64,000 nucleotides of DNA from Streptomyces sp. CC0208 (GTDB taxonomy: Bacteria; Actinomycetota; Actinomycetes; Streptomycetales; Streptomycetaceae), in the NCBI RefSeq assembly GCF_003443735.1, contig NZ_CP031969.1, positions 5,394,001 through 5,458,000 on the forward strand, in the 5' to 3' direction. The position numbers were made by a program, and so were the translations under genes. Position 1 is the first letter of the stretch. Every line of letters starts with the position of its first letter. This document shows positions 1 to 8,855 of the stretch, piece after piece. The notes below the pieces were generated by a model that was given only the letters and a program-made list of their open reading frames with translations, had not been told where the DNA came from and made no database searches.

Positions 1-1097
1 AGATGGCGCAGAACCTTCAGCTGAAGATCCAGCAGCTGGAGGACCTGTCGCGGATGCAGCGGCGGTTCGTGTCGGACGTGTCGCACGAGCTTCGGACACC
101 GCTGACGACCGTGCGGATGGCCGCCGACGTCATCCATGACGCGCGTGAGGACTTCGATCCGATGACCGCGCGGTCGGCCGAGTTGCTCGCCGACCAGCTG
201 GACCGGTTCGAGACGCTGCTCGCGGACCTGCTGGAGATCAGCCGGTTCGACGCGGGCGCGGCCGCGCTGGAGGCCGAGCCGATAGACCTCAGGGACGTCG
301 TACGGCGCGTGGTCGGCGGGGCCGCGCCGCTTGCCGAGCGCAAGGGCTCGACGGTCCGGATCGTGGGCGACCAGCAGCCTGTCATCGCCGAGGCCGACGC
401 CCGGCGGGTGGAGCGGGTGCTGCGCAATCTCGTCGTCAACGCCGTGGAGCACGGCGAGGGCAAGGATGTCGTCGTCAAGCTGGCTTCGGCGGGCGGGGCG
501 GTCGCGATCGCGGTGCGCGACTACGGTGTCGGGCTCAAGCCCGGCGAGGCCACGCGCGTGTTCAGCCGCTTCTGGCGGGCCGACCCGGCACGCGCGCGTA
601 CCACCGGCGGTACCGGGCTGGGGCTGTCCATCGCCCTGGAGGACGCGCGGCTGCACGGCGGCTGGCTGCAGGCATGGGGTGAGCCGGGTGGCGGTTCGCA
701 GTTCCGGCTGACGTTGCCGAGGACGGCCGACGAGCCGCTGCGGGGCTCGCCGATACCGCTGGAGCCCAAGGACTCGCGCCGCCATCGCGGACTCGACGAC
801 GCCGGTCTGCCGCGTGGGGGCGGCGACAAGGCGGCCACCGTGCCGGCTCAGCCGACGGGCGACCAGGTGACCTCGCGGGACCCGATAGCGCCCAGGTCGG
901 CCGCCGTGGCACCCACGGCAGATCCGACGGCGCTGCCGGGCAACGGCGCGCGCGTGGTGCCCCGGCCGTCGTCGAGTGCGCCACGGCCGGACAGCTCTTC
1001 GGGCGGGCGCACGCCCGGCGATGGGACCGCCGGCCGTCCGGACACCGGGGCGCAGGAGTCATACGAACAGCAGGGGGAGGCCTTCCGTGGACGCTGA
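1..1097 (+). CDS. mtrB: MtrB-type sensor histidine kinase, C-terminal part (5' end outside window)
   Basis: Only the last ~365 residues are in the window; the sensor region, membrane segments and most of HAMP lie upstream. Visible in order are a short coiled linker, the HisKA box SHELRTPLTT with the phosphorylated His, an N box (NLVVNAVEHGEG), the G1 motif DYGVGL and the G2 motif GGTGLGLSIA of the HATPase domain, then a ~120-residue Pro/Ala/Arg-rich disordered tail. MtrB pairs with response regulator MtrA in actinobacteria to control cell-wall metabolism and division. The identity rests on the immediate lpqB downstream, the hallmark mtrA-mtrB-lpqB order. Its last codons overlap the lpqB start by 11 nt, implying co-transcription and translational coupling. 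Confidence 0.9.
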   Translation, partial: MAQNLQLKIQQLEDLSRMQRRFVSDVSHELRTPLTTVRMAADVIHDAREDFDPMTARSAELLADQLDRFETLLADLLEISRFDAGAAALEAEPIDLRDVVRRVVGGAAPLAERKGSTVRIVGDQQPVIAEADARRVERVLRNLVVNAVEHGEGKDVVVKLASAGGAVAIAVRDYGVGLKPGEATRVFSRFWRADPARARTTGGTGLGLSIALEDARLHGGWLQAWGEPGGGSQFRLTLPRTADEPLRGSPIPLEPKDSRRHRGLDDAGLPRGGGDKAATVPAQPTGDQVTSRDPIAPRSAAVAPTADPTALPGNGARVVPRPSSSAPRPDSSSGGRTPGDGTAGRPDTGAQESYEQQGEAFRGR

Positions 1098-2931
1098 CCG
1101 CGAAGGGCGCGGCCGGCGCAGGCCGGTGCGGTCCGTGGCGTACGCCGCCTGTGGCGTCGTACTGCTGGCGGGGTGTGCCTCCATGCCGGACAGCGGGGAT
1201 CTGCGCGGGGTCGACTCCACGGCGCGCCAGGACACGCCGGTGCGGGTCTTCGCGATGCCGCCGCAGGAGGACGCCGAGCCCACGGACATCGTGCAGGGCT
1301 TTCTCGAGGCGTTGACCAGCGACGATCCGAACTACGAGACGGCCCGCAAGTACCTGACCCCGAGTGCGGCGAAGCAGTGGCAGCCGAAGCTGTCCACCAC
1401 GGTCCTCGACGACGGGCCCGGTGCCGACGTCGTGCCGCCGGTGGACCGGGGGCAGAGCGAAGACAAGTCGTTCACGCTGGTCGGCACCAAGGTGGCGGTG
1501 GTGGACGCGCAACAGTCGTACTCGCCGGCATCGGGCGAATACCGGGAGACCGTGCACCTCGTGCACGACAAGAAGACCAAGCAGTGGCGGATCGACAGTC
1601 CCCCGCGCGGTGTCGTCATGGGGAAGTCGGACTTCCAGCGGAACTACGTGTCCGTCAACAAGTACTACTTCGCGTCGAACACCAGGGCGGCGACGGCTCC
1701 GCAGACCGTGGCGGTCGCCGACCCCGTGTATGTGCGCGAGCGCGTGGACCCCATGACGCAGTTGGTGCGCTCCCTGCTCAGCGGGCCGACGACCTGGCTC
1801 GATCCCGTCGTCAGGACGAGTTTTCCCACCGGTACGGCCCTCAGGAGCGGTGTCTCCTCGCTGGCTCCCGACGACCGGAGCACGCTGACGGTGCCGCTCA
1901 ACAACAAGGCCGAGAAAGCCGGTTCGGACCAGTGCAAGGCGATGGCGGCCCAGCTGCTGTTCACCCTGCAGGACCTCACCCCTGCCGTGGACGAGGTCCA
2001 GTTGCAGGCGGGCGGCAGGCAGTTGTGCTCCGCTGCCGAGGGCGACGCCAACGGGGACGCCACGCGCGGCTCCGTCGAGAATCCCGAGTTCCTGTACTTC
2101 GTCAACGGCGAGCACCGGCTGGTACGGGTCGCGGCGGAGCCGGACGGCAGTGGTGCGAAGGCCCAGCCGGTGGCGGTGCCCGGAGCGCTGGGCGAAGGCG
2201 ACAAGGATCTGCGGTCGGTGGCCGTCTCGCGTGACGAGCACATGGCGGCCGGTGTCGGCCTCGACGGCAAGGCGCTGTACGTCGGGTCGCTGGTGTCGGG
2301 CGGGTCGCTCGGGGAGCCGGTCCTGGTGAGCAGCGGCAAGACGACCGAGGACCGGCTGACCACGCCGAGCTGGGACACCGAGGGTGATCTGTGGGTGGCC
2401 GACCGGAACCTCGCCGATCCGAGGCTGCTGCTGTTCAAGGAGGGCGCGGGCAAGCCGCTGGAGGTGGAGACTCCGGGGCTGGACGGTCGTATCAGGGACC
2501 TGCGGGTGGCCGCCGACGGGGTGCGGATCGCGCTCGTCGTGGAGAAGGGCGGCAAGCAGTCGCTGTTCGTCGGGCGGATCGAGCGGGAGGGCAAGACCGG
2601 GGACCCGCAGAGCGTCTCGGTGCGCGAACTGCGCTCCACGACACCGGACCTGGAGGAGGTCACGACCATGTCCTGGGCCGGCGACAGCAGGCTCCTGGTG
2701 GTCGGGCGTGAGCAGGGCGGCGTGCAGCAGACGCGCTACGTCCAGGTCGACGGCTCCACTCCGGAGGGGCCGCCGCCGACCGCGCTCACGGGGGTGAAGG
2801 AGATCGCGGCGTCCGAGGACGCCGACATGCCCCTGGTCGCCTACTCGGAGGACGGGATCGTACGGCTGCCGTCCGGGGCGCAGTGGCAGAAGGTGGACGC
2901 GGACGGGACGGCGCCGGTCTATCCGGGCTGA
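1087..2931 (+). CDS. lpqB: Lipoprotein LpqB (GerMN domain, beta-propeller)
   Basis: This is a 614-residue secreted lipoprotein. After a short basic N-terminus comes a hydrophobic stretch ending in the lipobox LLAGC, so the mature protein should be anchored through Cys on the outer face of the membrane. The middle holds a GerMN-type sporulation/germination domain, and the C-terminal half has repeated strand patterns typical of the LpqB beta-propeller. LpqB is known to interact with MtrB and modulate MtrA signalling. I chose the GTG start because a purine-rich site (AGGGGGAGG) precedes it and it overlaps the mtrB stop; an upstream in-frame ATG would add 37 low-complexity residues inside mtrB. 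Length and neighbours fit the family well. Confidence 0.93.
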   Translation: MDADREGRGRRRPVRSVAYAACGVVLLAGCASMPDSGDLRGVDSTARQDTPVRVFAMPPQEDAEPTDIVQGFLEALTSDDPNYETARKYLTPSAAKQWQPKLSTTVLDDGPGADVVPPVDRGQSEDKSFTLVGTKVAVVDAQQSYSPASGEYRETVHLVHDKKTKQWRIDSPPRGVVMGKSDFQRNYVSVNKYYFASNTRAATAPQTVAVADPVYVRERVDPMTQLVRSLLSGPTTWLDPVVRTSFPTGTALRSGVSSLAPDDRSTLTVPLNNKAEKAGSDQCKAMAAQLLFTLQDLTPAVDEVQLQAGGRQLCSAAEGDANGDATRGSVENPEFLYFVNGEHRLVRVAAEPDGSGAKAQPVAVPGALGEGDKDLRSVAVSRDEHMAAGVGLDGKALYVGSLVSGGSLGEPVLVSSGKTTEDRLTTPSWDTEGDLWVADRNLADPRLLLFKEGAGKPLEVETPGLDGRIRDLRVAADGVRIALVVEKGGKQSLFVGRIEREGKTGDPQSVSVRELRSTTPDLEEVTTMSWAGDSRLLVVGREQGGVQQTRYVQVDGSTPEGPPPTALTGVKEIAASEDADMPLVAYSEDGIVRLPSGAQWQKVDADGTAPVYPG

Positions 2932-2967
2932 GGTGACGGGACCGCCCTGTCGGGAGCGGCCGCTTTT

Positions 2968-2986
2968 GCCGGGGTGAGGCCCCGGC
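2968..2986. terminator. Hairpin after lpqB
   Basis: A perfect 7-bp GCCGGGG/CCCCGGC stem with a 5-nt loop lies 37 nt after the lpqB stop. It sits between two near-copies of the string GGCCGCTTTTG (about 2959 and 2993), which supply short T runs. It may terminate mtrB-lpqB transcription; the rest of the gap before the ComF-like gene shows nothing else I recognise. Confidence 0.45.
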
Positions 2987-3221
2987 GAGGGTGGCCGCTT
3001 TTGTCTTGGACGGGTGTGGATTCGTGGCTGGCGGCGGCTCGGATTCGCCGAGTGGGCCGGGCCGGAATCGTCGTACGGGGTTGATTTGCGGGCTGTGTGC
3101 GCGGTCGGCCGGTTAGCTGTATAGGGCCGGTAATTGTGAGGGGAACTGCTGTTCGTGCGCGGCGGAGTTTTCCACAGGGAGTTATCCACAGGGGTGGTCG
3201 GTCGGCTTCAGCGTTGGCACA

Positions 3222-4829
3222 GTGATGGGCATGCGGGGGTGGTGGCAGGACCTCACCGATCTGGTGCTGTCGGCCGAGTGCGGAGGCTGCGGGAAGCCTC
3301 GCGCGGTGCTCTGTCCGGAGTGCCGTGCCGCCTTGTACGGGGCCGTGCCGAGCCGGGTGCGACCGGTGCCGGAGCCGTCCGGGCTGCCGGTGGTGCACGC
3401 GGCGGCTCGGTATGCGGACTCGGTACGGGCGGTGTTGCTGGCCCACAAGGAGAGGGGGGCGCTGGGCCTGGCGGAGCCGCTCGGCACGGCTCTGGCGGGG
3501 GCTGTGTGGGCGAGCGTGCGGGAGGTGTGTGAGCCGGGGAGTGAGGGATCGGGGTCGGGATGGCCTCGGGGGGCCTGGGAACGGGGGTATGGGGCTTTGG
3601 CCGGGCGTGGTGGGGAGTTGGAGCGGGGTGGGCCTGCTGGGCGGGCTATGGGGGGCCTTGACGGGGTGGGGGCTGGTGAGGGGGGTGCGTGCATGACCTC
3701 TGCCGGCGGGGTTGGGCGGTCGTGGGCGGTAGGCGGGACAGGTGAAGCAGCTGTGGCCGGGGGCCGGGACGTGGCAGGTGCCGGGGCCTTACGCGGGGGC
3801 GGAGATGTGCCGGGTGCGGAGGCGGCCCGGGGCAGAGGGGGTGGTGCCTCAGGAGCGGAGGTCTGGGGCAGGCGCGGCGACGCCTCAGGTGTAGACGCTT
3901 TGGGGAGCGGGAGCGGGAGCGGGGGTGGCAGCGGGAGCGGGGTGCCGGGGGCTGAGGCCCTGGCTGTACCTGGTCCGTCGGGTGGAGGGTGGACGAGGGG
4001 CGGGATCGGTGGGCCCGTGTTGCTCGTTCCCGTGCCGTCCGCGCGGCGGGCGGTTCGGGCCAGGGGTCAGGATCCGGCGCGGCGGATCGCACTTGCTGCG
4101 GCGAGAGAGCTGCGGCGGGCGGGGATGCCGGCGCGGGTGGTGGCGGTCCTGCGGCAGCGGCGGGGGGTGGCCGACCAGTCGGGGCTCAACTCCCGGCAGC
4201 GGCTGGACAATCTCGCGGGGGCGCTGACCGTGGTTCCCGGTGGCGGACGGCTTCTGGCCGAGGGGTTGGTCGTGCTGGTGGACGACCTGATGACGACGGG
4301 CGCGTCCTTGATCGAGGCGGCGCGGGCCGTCCGGGAGGCGCGGGCTCGGGAGGTTCAGGCCGCGCGGGCTCGGGAGGACCGGGCGGTGGGCGCTCGGGAG
4401 GACATCGCTCACCGCGGTGAACGGACGACCGCCGGACACCGTGATCATCGGCAACGGGGACGAGGGGAGCGCGGCGGTCCTCGGTCGTGGGGAACGGAGT
4501 CGTGGCCTGGTGATCGACCGCCCGGGACTGCGGGACAGCGTGTCCGAGGGTGGCCGGGAACGGACGGATGCCATGGCGAACGGCGACAGGACGGGAGCGG
4601 GCGCCGTGGTGGACGGGTGGTGGCCGGATACGGCGATGATCCGACGGACCTCGTGTACACCGCGACAACCCGGGAAGGCATGGGGGAACGGATGGTCGCA
4701 GTGACGGAGGAGGACACGGACCGGGAGCGCTGGATGGCGACAACGGCGGGCGCCGGGGGCGTCCGTGACGTCATCTGTGCGGCCGTGGTCGCGGCGTCGC
4801 CGGTTTCCTTCGAAATAAACCGGAACTGA
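3222..4829 (+). CDS. ComF-family phosphoribosyltransferase-like protein with two large inserts
   Basis: Family features are clear. The N-terminus has two CxxC pairs (CGGC and CPEC, residues ~20-40) forming a zinc ribbon. The central part has LLVPVPSARR and ARGQDPARRIA, the PRPP-loop motif is VVLVDDLMTTGAS (~residues 350-362), and the family's usual C-terminal end SFEINRN is present. Actinomycete ComF homologues are usually ~230-300 residues, whereas this one is 535. The extra length is two Gly/Arg/Ala-rich low-complexity blocks: one between the HKERGALGL segment and the catalytic core (~residues 100-265), the other between the PRPP loop and the C-terminal end (~370-510). A rare TTA codon (3789-3791) lies in the first. 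Starts at GTG 3222, ATG 3225 and ATG 3231 are all possible. ComF proteins are linked to DNA uptake in naturally competent bacteria; the role in Streptomyces is unknown. It may be intact or decaying. Confidence 0.8.
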   Translation: MMGMRGWWQDLTDLVLSAECGGCGKPRAVLCPECRAALYGAVPSRVRPVPEPSGLPVVHAAARYADSVRAVLLAHKERGALGLAEPLGTALAGAVWASVREVCEPGSEGSGSGWPRGAWERGYGALAGRGGELERGGPAGRAMGGLDGVGAGEGGACMTSAGGVGRSWAVGGTGEAAVAGGRDVAGAGALRGGGDVPGAEAARGRGGGASGAEVWGRRGDASGVDALGSGSGSGGGSGSGVPGAEALAVPGPSGGGWTRGGIGGPVLLVPVPSARRAVRARGQDPARRIALAAARELRRAGMPARVVAVLRQRRGVADQSGLNSRQRLDNLAGALTVVPGGGRLLAEGLVVLVDDLMTTGASLIEAARAVREARAREVQAARAREDRAVGAREDIAHRGERTTAGHRDHRQRGRGERGGPRSWGTESWPGDRPPGTAGQRVRGWPGTDGCHGERRQDGSGRRGGRVVAGYGDDPTDLVYTATTREGMGERMVAVTEEDTDRERWMATTAGAGGVRDVICAAVVAASPVSFEINRN

Positions 4830-5141
4830 CTGTGTAGTTGCATCGTTGCAGGTTACGAGAGGATCAATTCACCTGAACGGAGGTACGCAGCAGTAGAGGG
4901 TGACGACATCCGTCCAGGCGAGATATGTTCGGTTGTGAGAGAAAGGCGCAGGCCACACCTCGCAAATCCGAATGCCGTGCCCGCGGGATTTCCACCATCA
5001 CCCGCGACGGTGGAATGGAGATCTTGCCCGCGGGGGAGGAGGTGGACGTCACCGAGTCCGAGGTTCCGGGGCTCACCGGAACCTGGTGCAAAAGGGAGAT
5101 GCTCCGCATCGAGGCGGAGCGATCCGGGAACGGAGTTCTGC
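4830..5141 (+). promoter_or_regulatory. Leader region before hpf, with a hairpin just ahead of the start
   Basis: No gene is supported in this 312-nt gap. The notable element is a perfect 7-bp hairpin, GCTCCGC/GCGGAGC with a 6-nt loop, at 5101-5120. It ends about a dozen bases before the GGAG ribosome-binding site and 22 nt before the GTG start, so it could influence hpf translation. HPF genes are typically stress- or stationary-phase controlled, so the promoter should be here, but I cannot assign -10/-35 elements with confidence. Confidence 0.4.
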
Positions 5142-5834
5142 GTGGACATCGTCGTCAAGGGCCGCAAGACCGAGGTGCCCGAGCGGTTCCGCAAGCACGT
5201 GGCCGAGAAGCTGAAGCTGGAGAAGATCCAGAAGCTCGATGGCAAGGTGATCAGCCTCGACGTCGAGGTGTCCAAGGAGCCGAACCCCCGACAGGCCGAC
5301 CGCTGTGACCGAGTGGAGATCACGCTCCGCTCTCGCGGTCCGGTGATCCGGGCGGAAGCGGCAGCCAGCGACCCGTACGCGGCACTCGACTTGGCGGCGG
5401 AGAAGCTGGACGCCCGGCTTCGCAAGGAGCACGACAAGCGCCACACGCGCAGGGGCGCACGGCGGCTCACGGCTGCTGAGGTCCCCGACCACGTTCCGGA
5501 CGCGGCGACGCTCAACGGCCACGGCGACCCCGTCCACGAGGAAGACTCGGACGGCGTGCCCGTCAAGAAGATCGGCTCGCTGGAGATCAAGGGTGAAGGT
5601 CCCCTCGTAGTCCGTGAGAAGACCCACGTCGCCTCCCCGATGACCCTCGACCAGGCGCTCTACGAGATGGAGCTGGTCGGGCACGACTTCTATCTCTTCG
5701 TCGACTCCGAGACGAAGGAACCGAGTGTCGTCTACCGGCGGCACGCCTATGACTACGGCGTCATCCACCTGAGCACGGACCCGATGGTCGCCCGGGCGCA
5801 CTCTCCCGCGGCCGGCGACACGACGGGCAGCTGA
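5142..5834 (+). CDS. hpf: Ribosome hibernation promoting factor, long form
   Basis: The 230-residue protein starts MDIVVKGRKTEVPERFRKHV, the beginning of the S30AE/RaiA fold that binds the 30S decoding and mRNA channel region. A basic linker follows (HDKRHTRRGARR), then a C-terminal domain (residues ~170-220) with the segment MTLDQALYEMELVGHDFYLF, which is the dimerisation domain of long HPF. Long HPF alone joins two 70S ribosomes into inactive 100S particles during starvation. The GTG start is chosen because the conserved domain begins exactly there and a GGAG site lies 6 nt upstream; an upstream ATG would add an unlikely Pro/Arg-rich 69-residue extension. Length matches the family. Confidence 0.93.
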   Translation: MDIVVKGRKTEVPERFRKHVAEKLKLEKIQKLDGKVISLDVEVSKEPNPRQADRCDRVEITLRSRGPVIRAEAAASDPYAALDLAAEKLDARLRKEHDKRHTRRGARRLTAAEVPDHVPDAATLNGHGDPVHEEDSDGVPVKKIGSLEIKGEGPLVVREKTHVASPMTLDQALYEMELVGHDFYLFVDSETKEPSVVYRRHAYDYGVIHLSTDPMVARAHSPAAGDTTGS

Positions 5835-6036
5835 CCCTCCCGGATGACAGTTGATCGGGTGCCCCTGGAGCGCGTGTGCGCCCCCAGGGGCACCCGCGTG
5901 CGACCACTTCGCGCCCCGCTCTGTCACCTCACTGTCGTCCGGGCATGAAATCATGGGCCCACCGGCCCAACCGGTGGGTCGTTGCCTTGGGTTGGCGATG
6001 GCACAGGATCAGCCACAGCCTTCAGGGGGAGGAACG

Positions 6037-6783
6037 ATGGCGGACAGCTTCGGACCGCTGCACGGCGCGAACGCCGGCGACGGTGTCGTCGGCATGGGCG
6101 CGGACGCGGGCTCTCCACGCAAGGAGCCGATCCGGGTTCTCGTCGTGGACGACCACGCTCTCTTCCGGCGCGGACTGGAGATCGTGCTCGCGGCCGAGGA
6201 GGACATCCAGGTCGTAGGGGAGGCGGGCGACGGCGCCGAGGCCGTCGACAAGGCCGCCGACCTGCTGCCCGACATCGTTCTGATGGACGTCCGGATGCCC
6301 AAGCGGGGCGGGATCGAGGCCTGCACCTCGATCAAGGAAGTGGCACCCAGCGCCAAGATCATCATGTTGACGATCAGCGATGAGGAAGCCGACCTCTACG
6401 ACGCGATCAAGGCGGGCGCGACCGGATATCTCCTCAAGGAGATCTCGACGGACGAGGTGGCCACCGCCATTCGCGCCGTGGCCGACGGCCAGTCGCAGAT
6501 CAGCCCCTCCATGGCGTCGAAACTGCTCACCGAGTTCAAGTCGATGATCCAGCGGACGGACGAGCGCCGTCTCGTGCCGGCCCCGCGGCTGACCGACCGT
6601 GAGCTGGAAGTCCTCAAGCTCGTCGCCACCGGGATGAACAACCGCGACATCGCGAAGGAGTTGTTCATCTCCGAGAACACAGTGAAGAACCATGTGCGCA
6701 ACATCCTGGAGAAGCTGCAGCTGCACTCCAGGATGGAGGCGGTGGTCTACGCGATGCGGGAGAAGATCCTAGAGATCCGCTAG
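6037..6783 (+). CDS. NarL/LuxR-family response regulator
   Basis: The 248-residue protein has an N-terminal receiver domain (from ~residue 30) with VVDDHALF, the phospho-acceptor Asp in IVLMDVRMP and the Lys in GYLLKEIS. A C-terminal LuxR helix-turn-helix follows, starting LTDRELEVLKLVATGM and including ISENTVKNHVRNIL. It should be a phosphorylation-dependent transcription factor. No histidine kinase is adjacent, so it looks like an orphan regulator. A strong GGGGGAGGA site precedes the chosen ATG by 4 nt, and ATG 6001 upstream lacks one. Its last 15 nt overlap the tail of the convergent gene. Target genes cannot be read from the sequence. Confidence 0.9.
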   Translation: MADSFGPLHGANAGDGVVGMGADAGSPRKEPIRVLVVDDHALFRRGLEIVLAAEEDIQVVGEAGDGAEAVDKAADLLPDIVLMDVRMPKRGGIEACTSIKEVAPSAKIIMLTISDEEADLYDAIKAGATGYLLKEISTDEVATAIRAVADGQSQISPSMASKLLTEFKSMIQRTDERRLVPAPRLTDRELEVLKLVATGMNNRDIAKELFISENTVKNHVRNILEKLQLHSRMEAVVYAMREKILEIR

Positions 6784-7962
6784 CGCCTTCACGAGGGGCT
6801 CGCGCAGGTCCGGTGAGTCCACCCGCTCGACCCGGATGTCCGTGCAGTCCACCCAGCTCGCCGCCTCGACCAGGGCCTGGGCGACCGCCGGGACCGCCTT
6901 CGGGCCGTCCACGGTGACCTGCCTGGCGACCAGTGTGCCCCCCTCCCGGGCCGGGTCCACGCGGCCGACGAGACGGCCACCGGCCAGCACCGGCATCGCG
7001 AAATAGCCGTGGACCCGCTTGGGCTTGGGGACGTACGCCTCCAGGCGGTGGGTGAAGCCGAAGATCCGCTCCGTGCGCGCGCGTTCCCAGATCAGGGAGT
7101 CGAACGGGGACAGCAGAGTGGTGCGGTGGCGGCCGCGCGGTGCTGTCTCCAGAGCGGCGGGATCGGCCCAGGCAGGCTTGCCCCAGCCCTCGACCGTCAC
7201 CGGCACCAGACCCGAGTCGGCGATCACCGCGTCGACCTGGTCGCCCTTGAGACGGTGGTAGTCGGCGATGTCCGCGCGGGTGCCGACGCCCAGGGCCTGG
7301 CCGGCGAGACGGACCAGGCGGCGCAGGCACTCGGCGTCGTCCAGCTCGTCGTGAAGCAGGTCGGCGGGCACGGCGCGCTCGGCGAGGTCGTACACGCGCT
7401 TCCAGCCGCGGCGCTCCACGCAGACCACCTCGCCGTACATCAGGGCGCGCTCGACGGCGACCTTGGTGCCCGACCAGTCCCACCACTCGCTGGTCTTCTT
7501 CGCACCGCCCAACTCTGTTGCGGTGAGGGGGCCTTCGGTGCGGAGCTGCTTGATGACCTGGTCGTAGGTGCCGTCCGGGAGCTGGTGGTTCCAGTGCGGG
7601 CGGCTGCGGTAGGCACGGCGGCGGAAGGCGAAGTGGGGCCACTCCTCGATGGGGAGGATGCACGCCGCGTGCGACCAGTACTCGAAAGCGTGGGGTCGGT
7701 CCGGAGACGCGCCGAGGGGAGAGGTCGTCCAGTAGGCGGCCTCCACGCTCTTGCGGCCCACCGCGCCGAGACGGGCGTACGGGATCAGCTCGTGGGAGCG
7801 GGCGAGGACCGAGATGGTGTCGAGCTGGACCGCGCCGAGGTGACGGAGGACGCCGCGGACTCCGGCCCGGCGGTCGGGGGTGCCGAGGAAACCCTGGGCG
7901 CGCAGCACGATGCGGCGGGCCTCGTCGGCCGAGAGGTCGGTGGTGGGAGGCGCAGTCGTCAT
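6769..7962 (-). CDS. YcaQ/HTH_42-family winged-helix DNA glycosylase
   Basis: The 397-residue protein belongs to the HTH_42 (DUF1006) family that includes E. coli YcaQ and the Streptomyces glycosylase AlkZ. These are winged-helix enzymes that unhook DNA interstrand crosslinks or remove bulky alkylated bases. The family's Gln-x-Asp catalytic signature is visible in GAVQLDTISVLARSHEL (residues ~35-50), matching the YcaQ (QxD) rather than the AlkZ (QxQ) subgroup. Other conserved patches are HAFEYWSHAACILP and LLSPFDSLIWERARTERIFGF. The ATG start begins the conserved N-terminus (LSADEARRIVLRAQGF); longer readings are arginine/proline-rich. A housekeeping role in crosslink repair is inferred from the family. 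Confidence 0.85.
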   Translation of the reverse strand: MTTAPPTTDLSADEARRIVLRAQGFLGTPDRRAGVRGVLRHLGAVQLDTISVLARSHELIPYARLGAVGRKSVEAAYWTTSPLGASPDRPHAFEYWSHAACILPIEEWPHFAFRRRAYRSRPHWNHQLPDGTYDQVIKQLRTEGPLTATELGGAKKTSEWWDWSGTKVAVERALMYGEVVCVERRGWKRVYDLAERAVPADLLHDELDDAECLRRLVRLAGQALGVGTRADIADYHRLKGDQVDAVIADSGLVPVTVEGWGKPAWADPAALETAPRGRHRTTLLSPFDSLIWERARTERIFGFTHRLEAYVPKPKRVHGYFAMPVLAGGRLVGRVDPAREGGTLVARQVTVDGPKAVPAVAQALVEAASWVDCTDIRVERVDSPDLREPLVKALADL

Positions 7963-8012
7963 GGGTCCGAACGATAGAGGCCGGCACTGACAATGAGAGG
8001 TGATCTGCGGAT

Positions 8013-8585
8013 CTACGGAGCAGCGGGGAGGTACTGCAAGGTCGACGGCAGGCCCAGGTCCGAGGGCAGCAGCGCACCCACCCAGCAGTCCCGGCGCACG
8101 TCCTGGTGGGCGATGCCGGAGCGCAGGACGCCCTCGACGACGAAACCGGCGCGTTCCGCCACCGCGAGGGAGGGCTGGTTGCCCACTTCCGCCCGCCACT
8201 CCACGCGGTCGATCGACAGCTCCGTGAACGCCCAACGGGAGGCGGCGCGCACCGCTTCGGTGACGTAGCCGTTTCCGCGGTGTTCCTTGGTGGCCCAGTA
8301 GCCGATCTCGGCCGTGCCCGGCGAGCGCATGGTCAGGCCCAGCATGCCGACCAGGTCCTCCCCTTCGGGGAGGAAGAGGCCCCAGGTGAACATCGTGTCG
8401 TTCGCCCAGCCTGCCGGGGCCAGTTGCTCCGTGAAGCTCTGGGCGTGCTCCACCAGGTAGGGCGAGGGGATCGTGGTCCAGCGCAGGATGTCGGGGTCCT
8501 GCACGGCCGCGAGGACGGTCTCGGTGTCCCGTGGGGTGGGCGGGCGCAGCAGGAGACGGTCCGTGGTCAGCGTGACGGGTTCCAT
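8013..8585 (-). CDS. GNAT-family N-acetyltransferase (RimJ/RimL-like)
   Basis: The 190-residue protein starts with the RimJ-type opening LTTDRLLLRPPTPRD. The acetyl-CoA pyrophosphate-binding loop is visible in IGYWATKEHRGNGYVTEAV, followed by IDRVEWRAEVGNQPSLAVAE and the final strand GFVVEGVLRS. Relatives acetylate ribosomal protein N-termini, antibiotics or small amines; the substrate here cannot be inferred. It lies just upstream of and in the same direction as the YcaQ-like gene (50-nt gap), so the two may share a transcript. Confidence 0.86.
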   Translation of the reverse strand: MEPVTLTTDRLLLRPPTPRDTETVLAAVQDPDILRWTTIPSPYLVEHAQSFTEQLAPAGWANDTMFTWGLFLPEGEDLVGMLGLTMRSPGTAEIGYWATKEHRGNGYVTEAVRAASRWAFTELSIDRVEWRAEVGNQPSLAVAERAGFVVEGVLRSGIAHQDVRRDCWVGALLPSDLGLPSTLQYLPAAP

Positions 8586-8855
8586 TGACCGATTCTGCTC
8601 AGGTGTCGGTGAAGGCGCCATCGTTTTTGCTGTGAGTGAGCGCGTGATCACAATTCGCGCAATTCGTGTGCCGGGCGCGGCACCATCGGCGTTCCCCCTC
8701 CGTTGTCCCCTTTGAAGCAGATTTGAAAGAGCTGACAGGCGGCGTACCCGGCAGGCCTCCCGACGTGGCGGGGTCCTCGCATACGATGGCCGTTGCTCAG
8801 TAAGTCAAATGGAAACCGACCGTCCTAGGCCCGACCGGCAAGGAGACCAACCCCC

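Noticed and set aside
562-3189. 875-codon frame antisense to mtrB/lpqB
   Set aside because: Covers two recognisable genes on the other strand and has no domain of its own.
8760-8790. secA promoter with -10 TACGAT
   Set aside because: A plausible -10 is present but no acceptable -35 at 16-18 nt, so it is only mentioned with secA rather than called.
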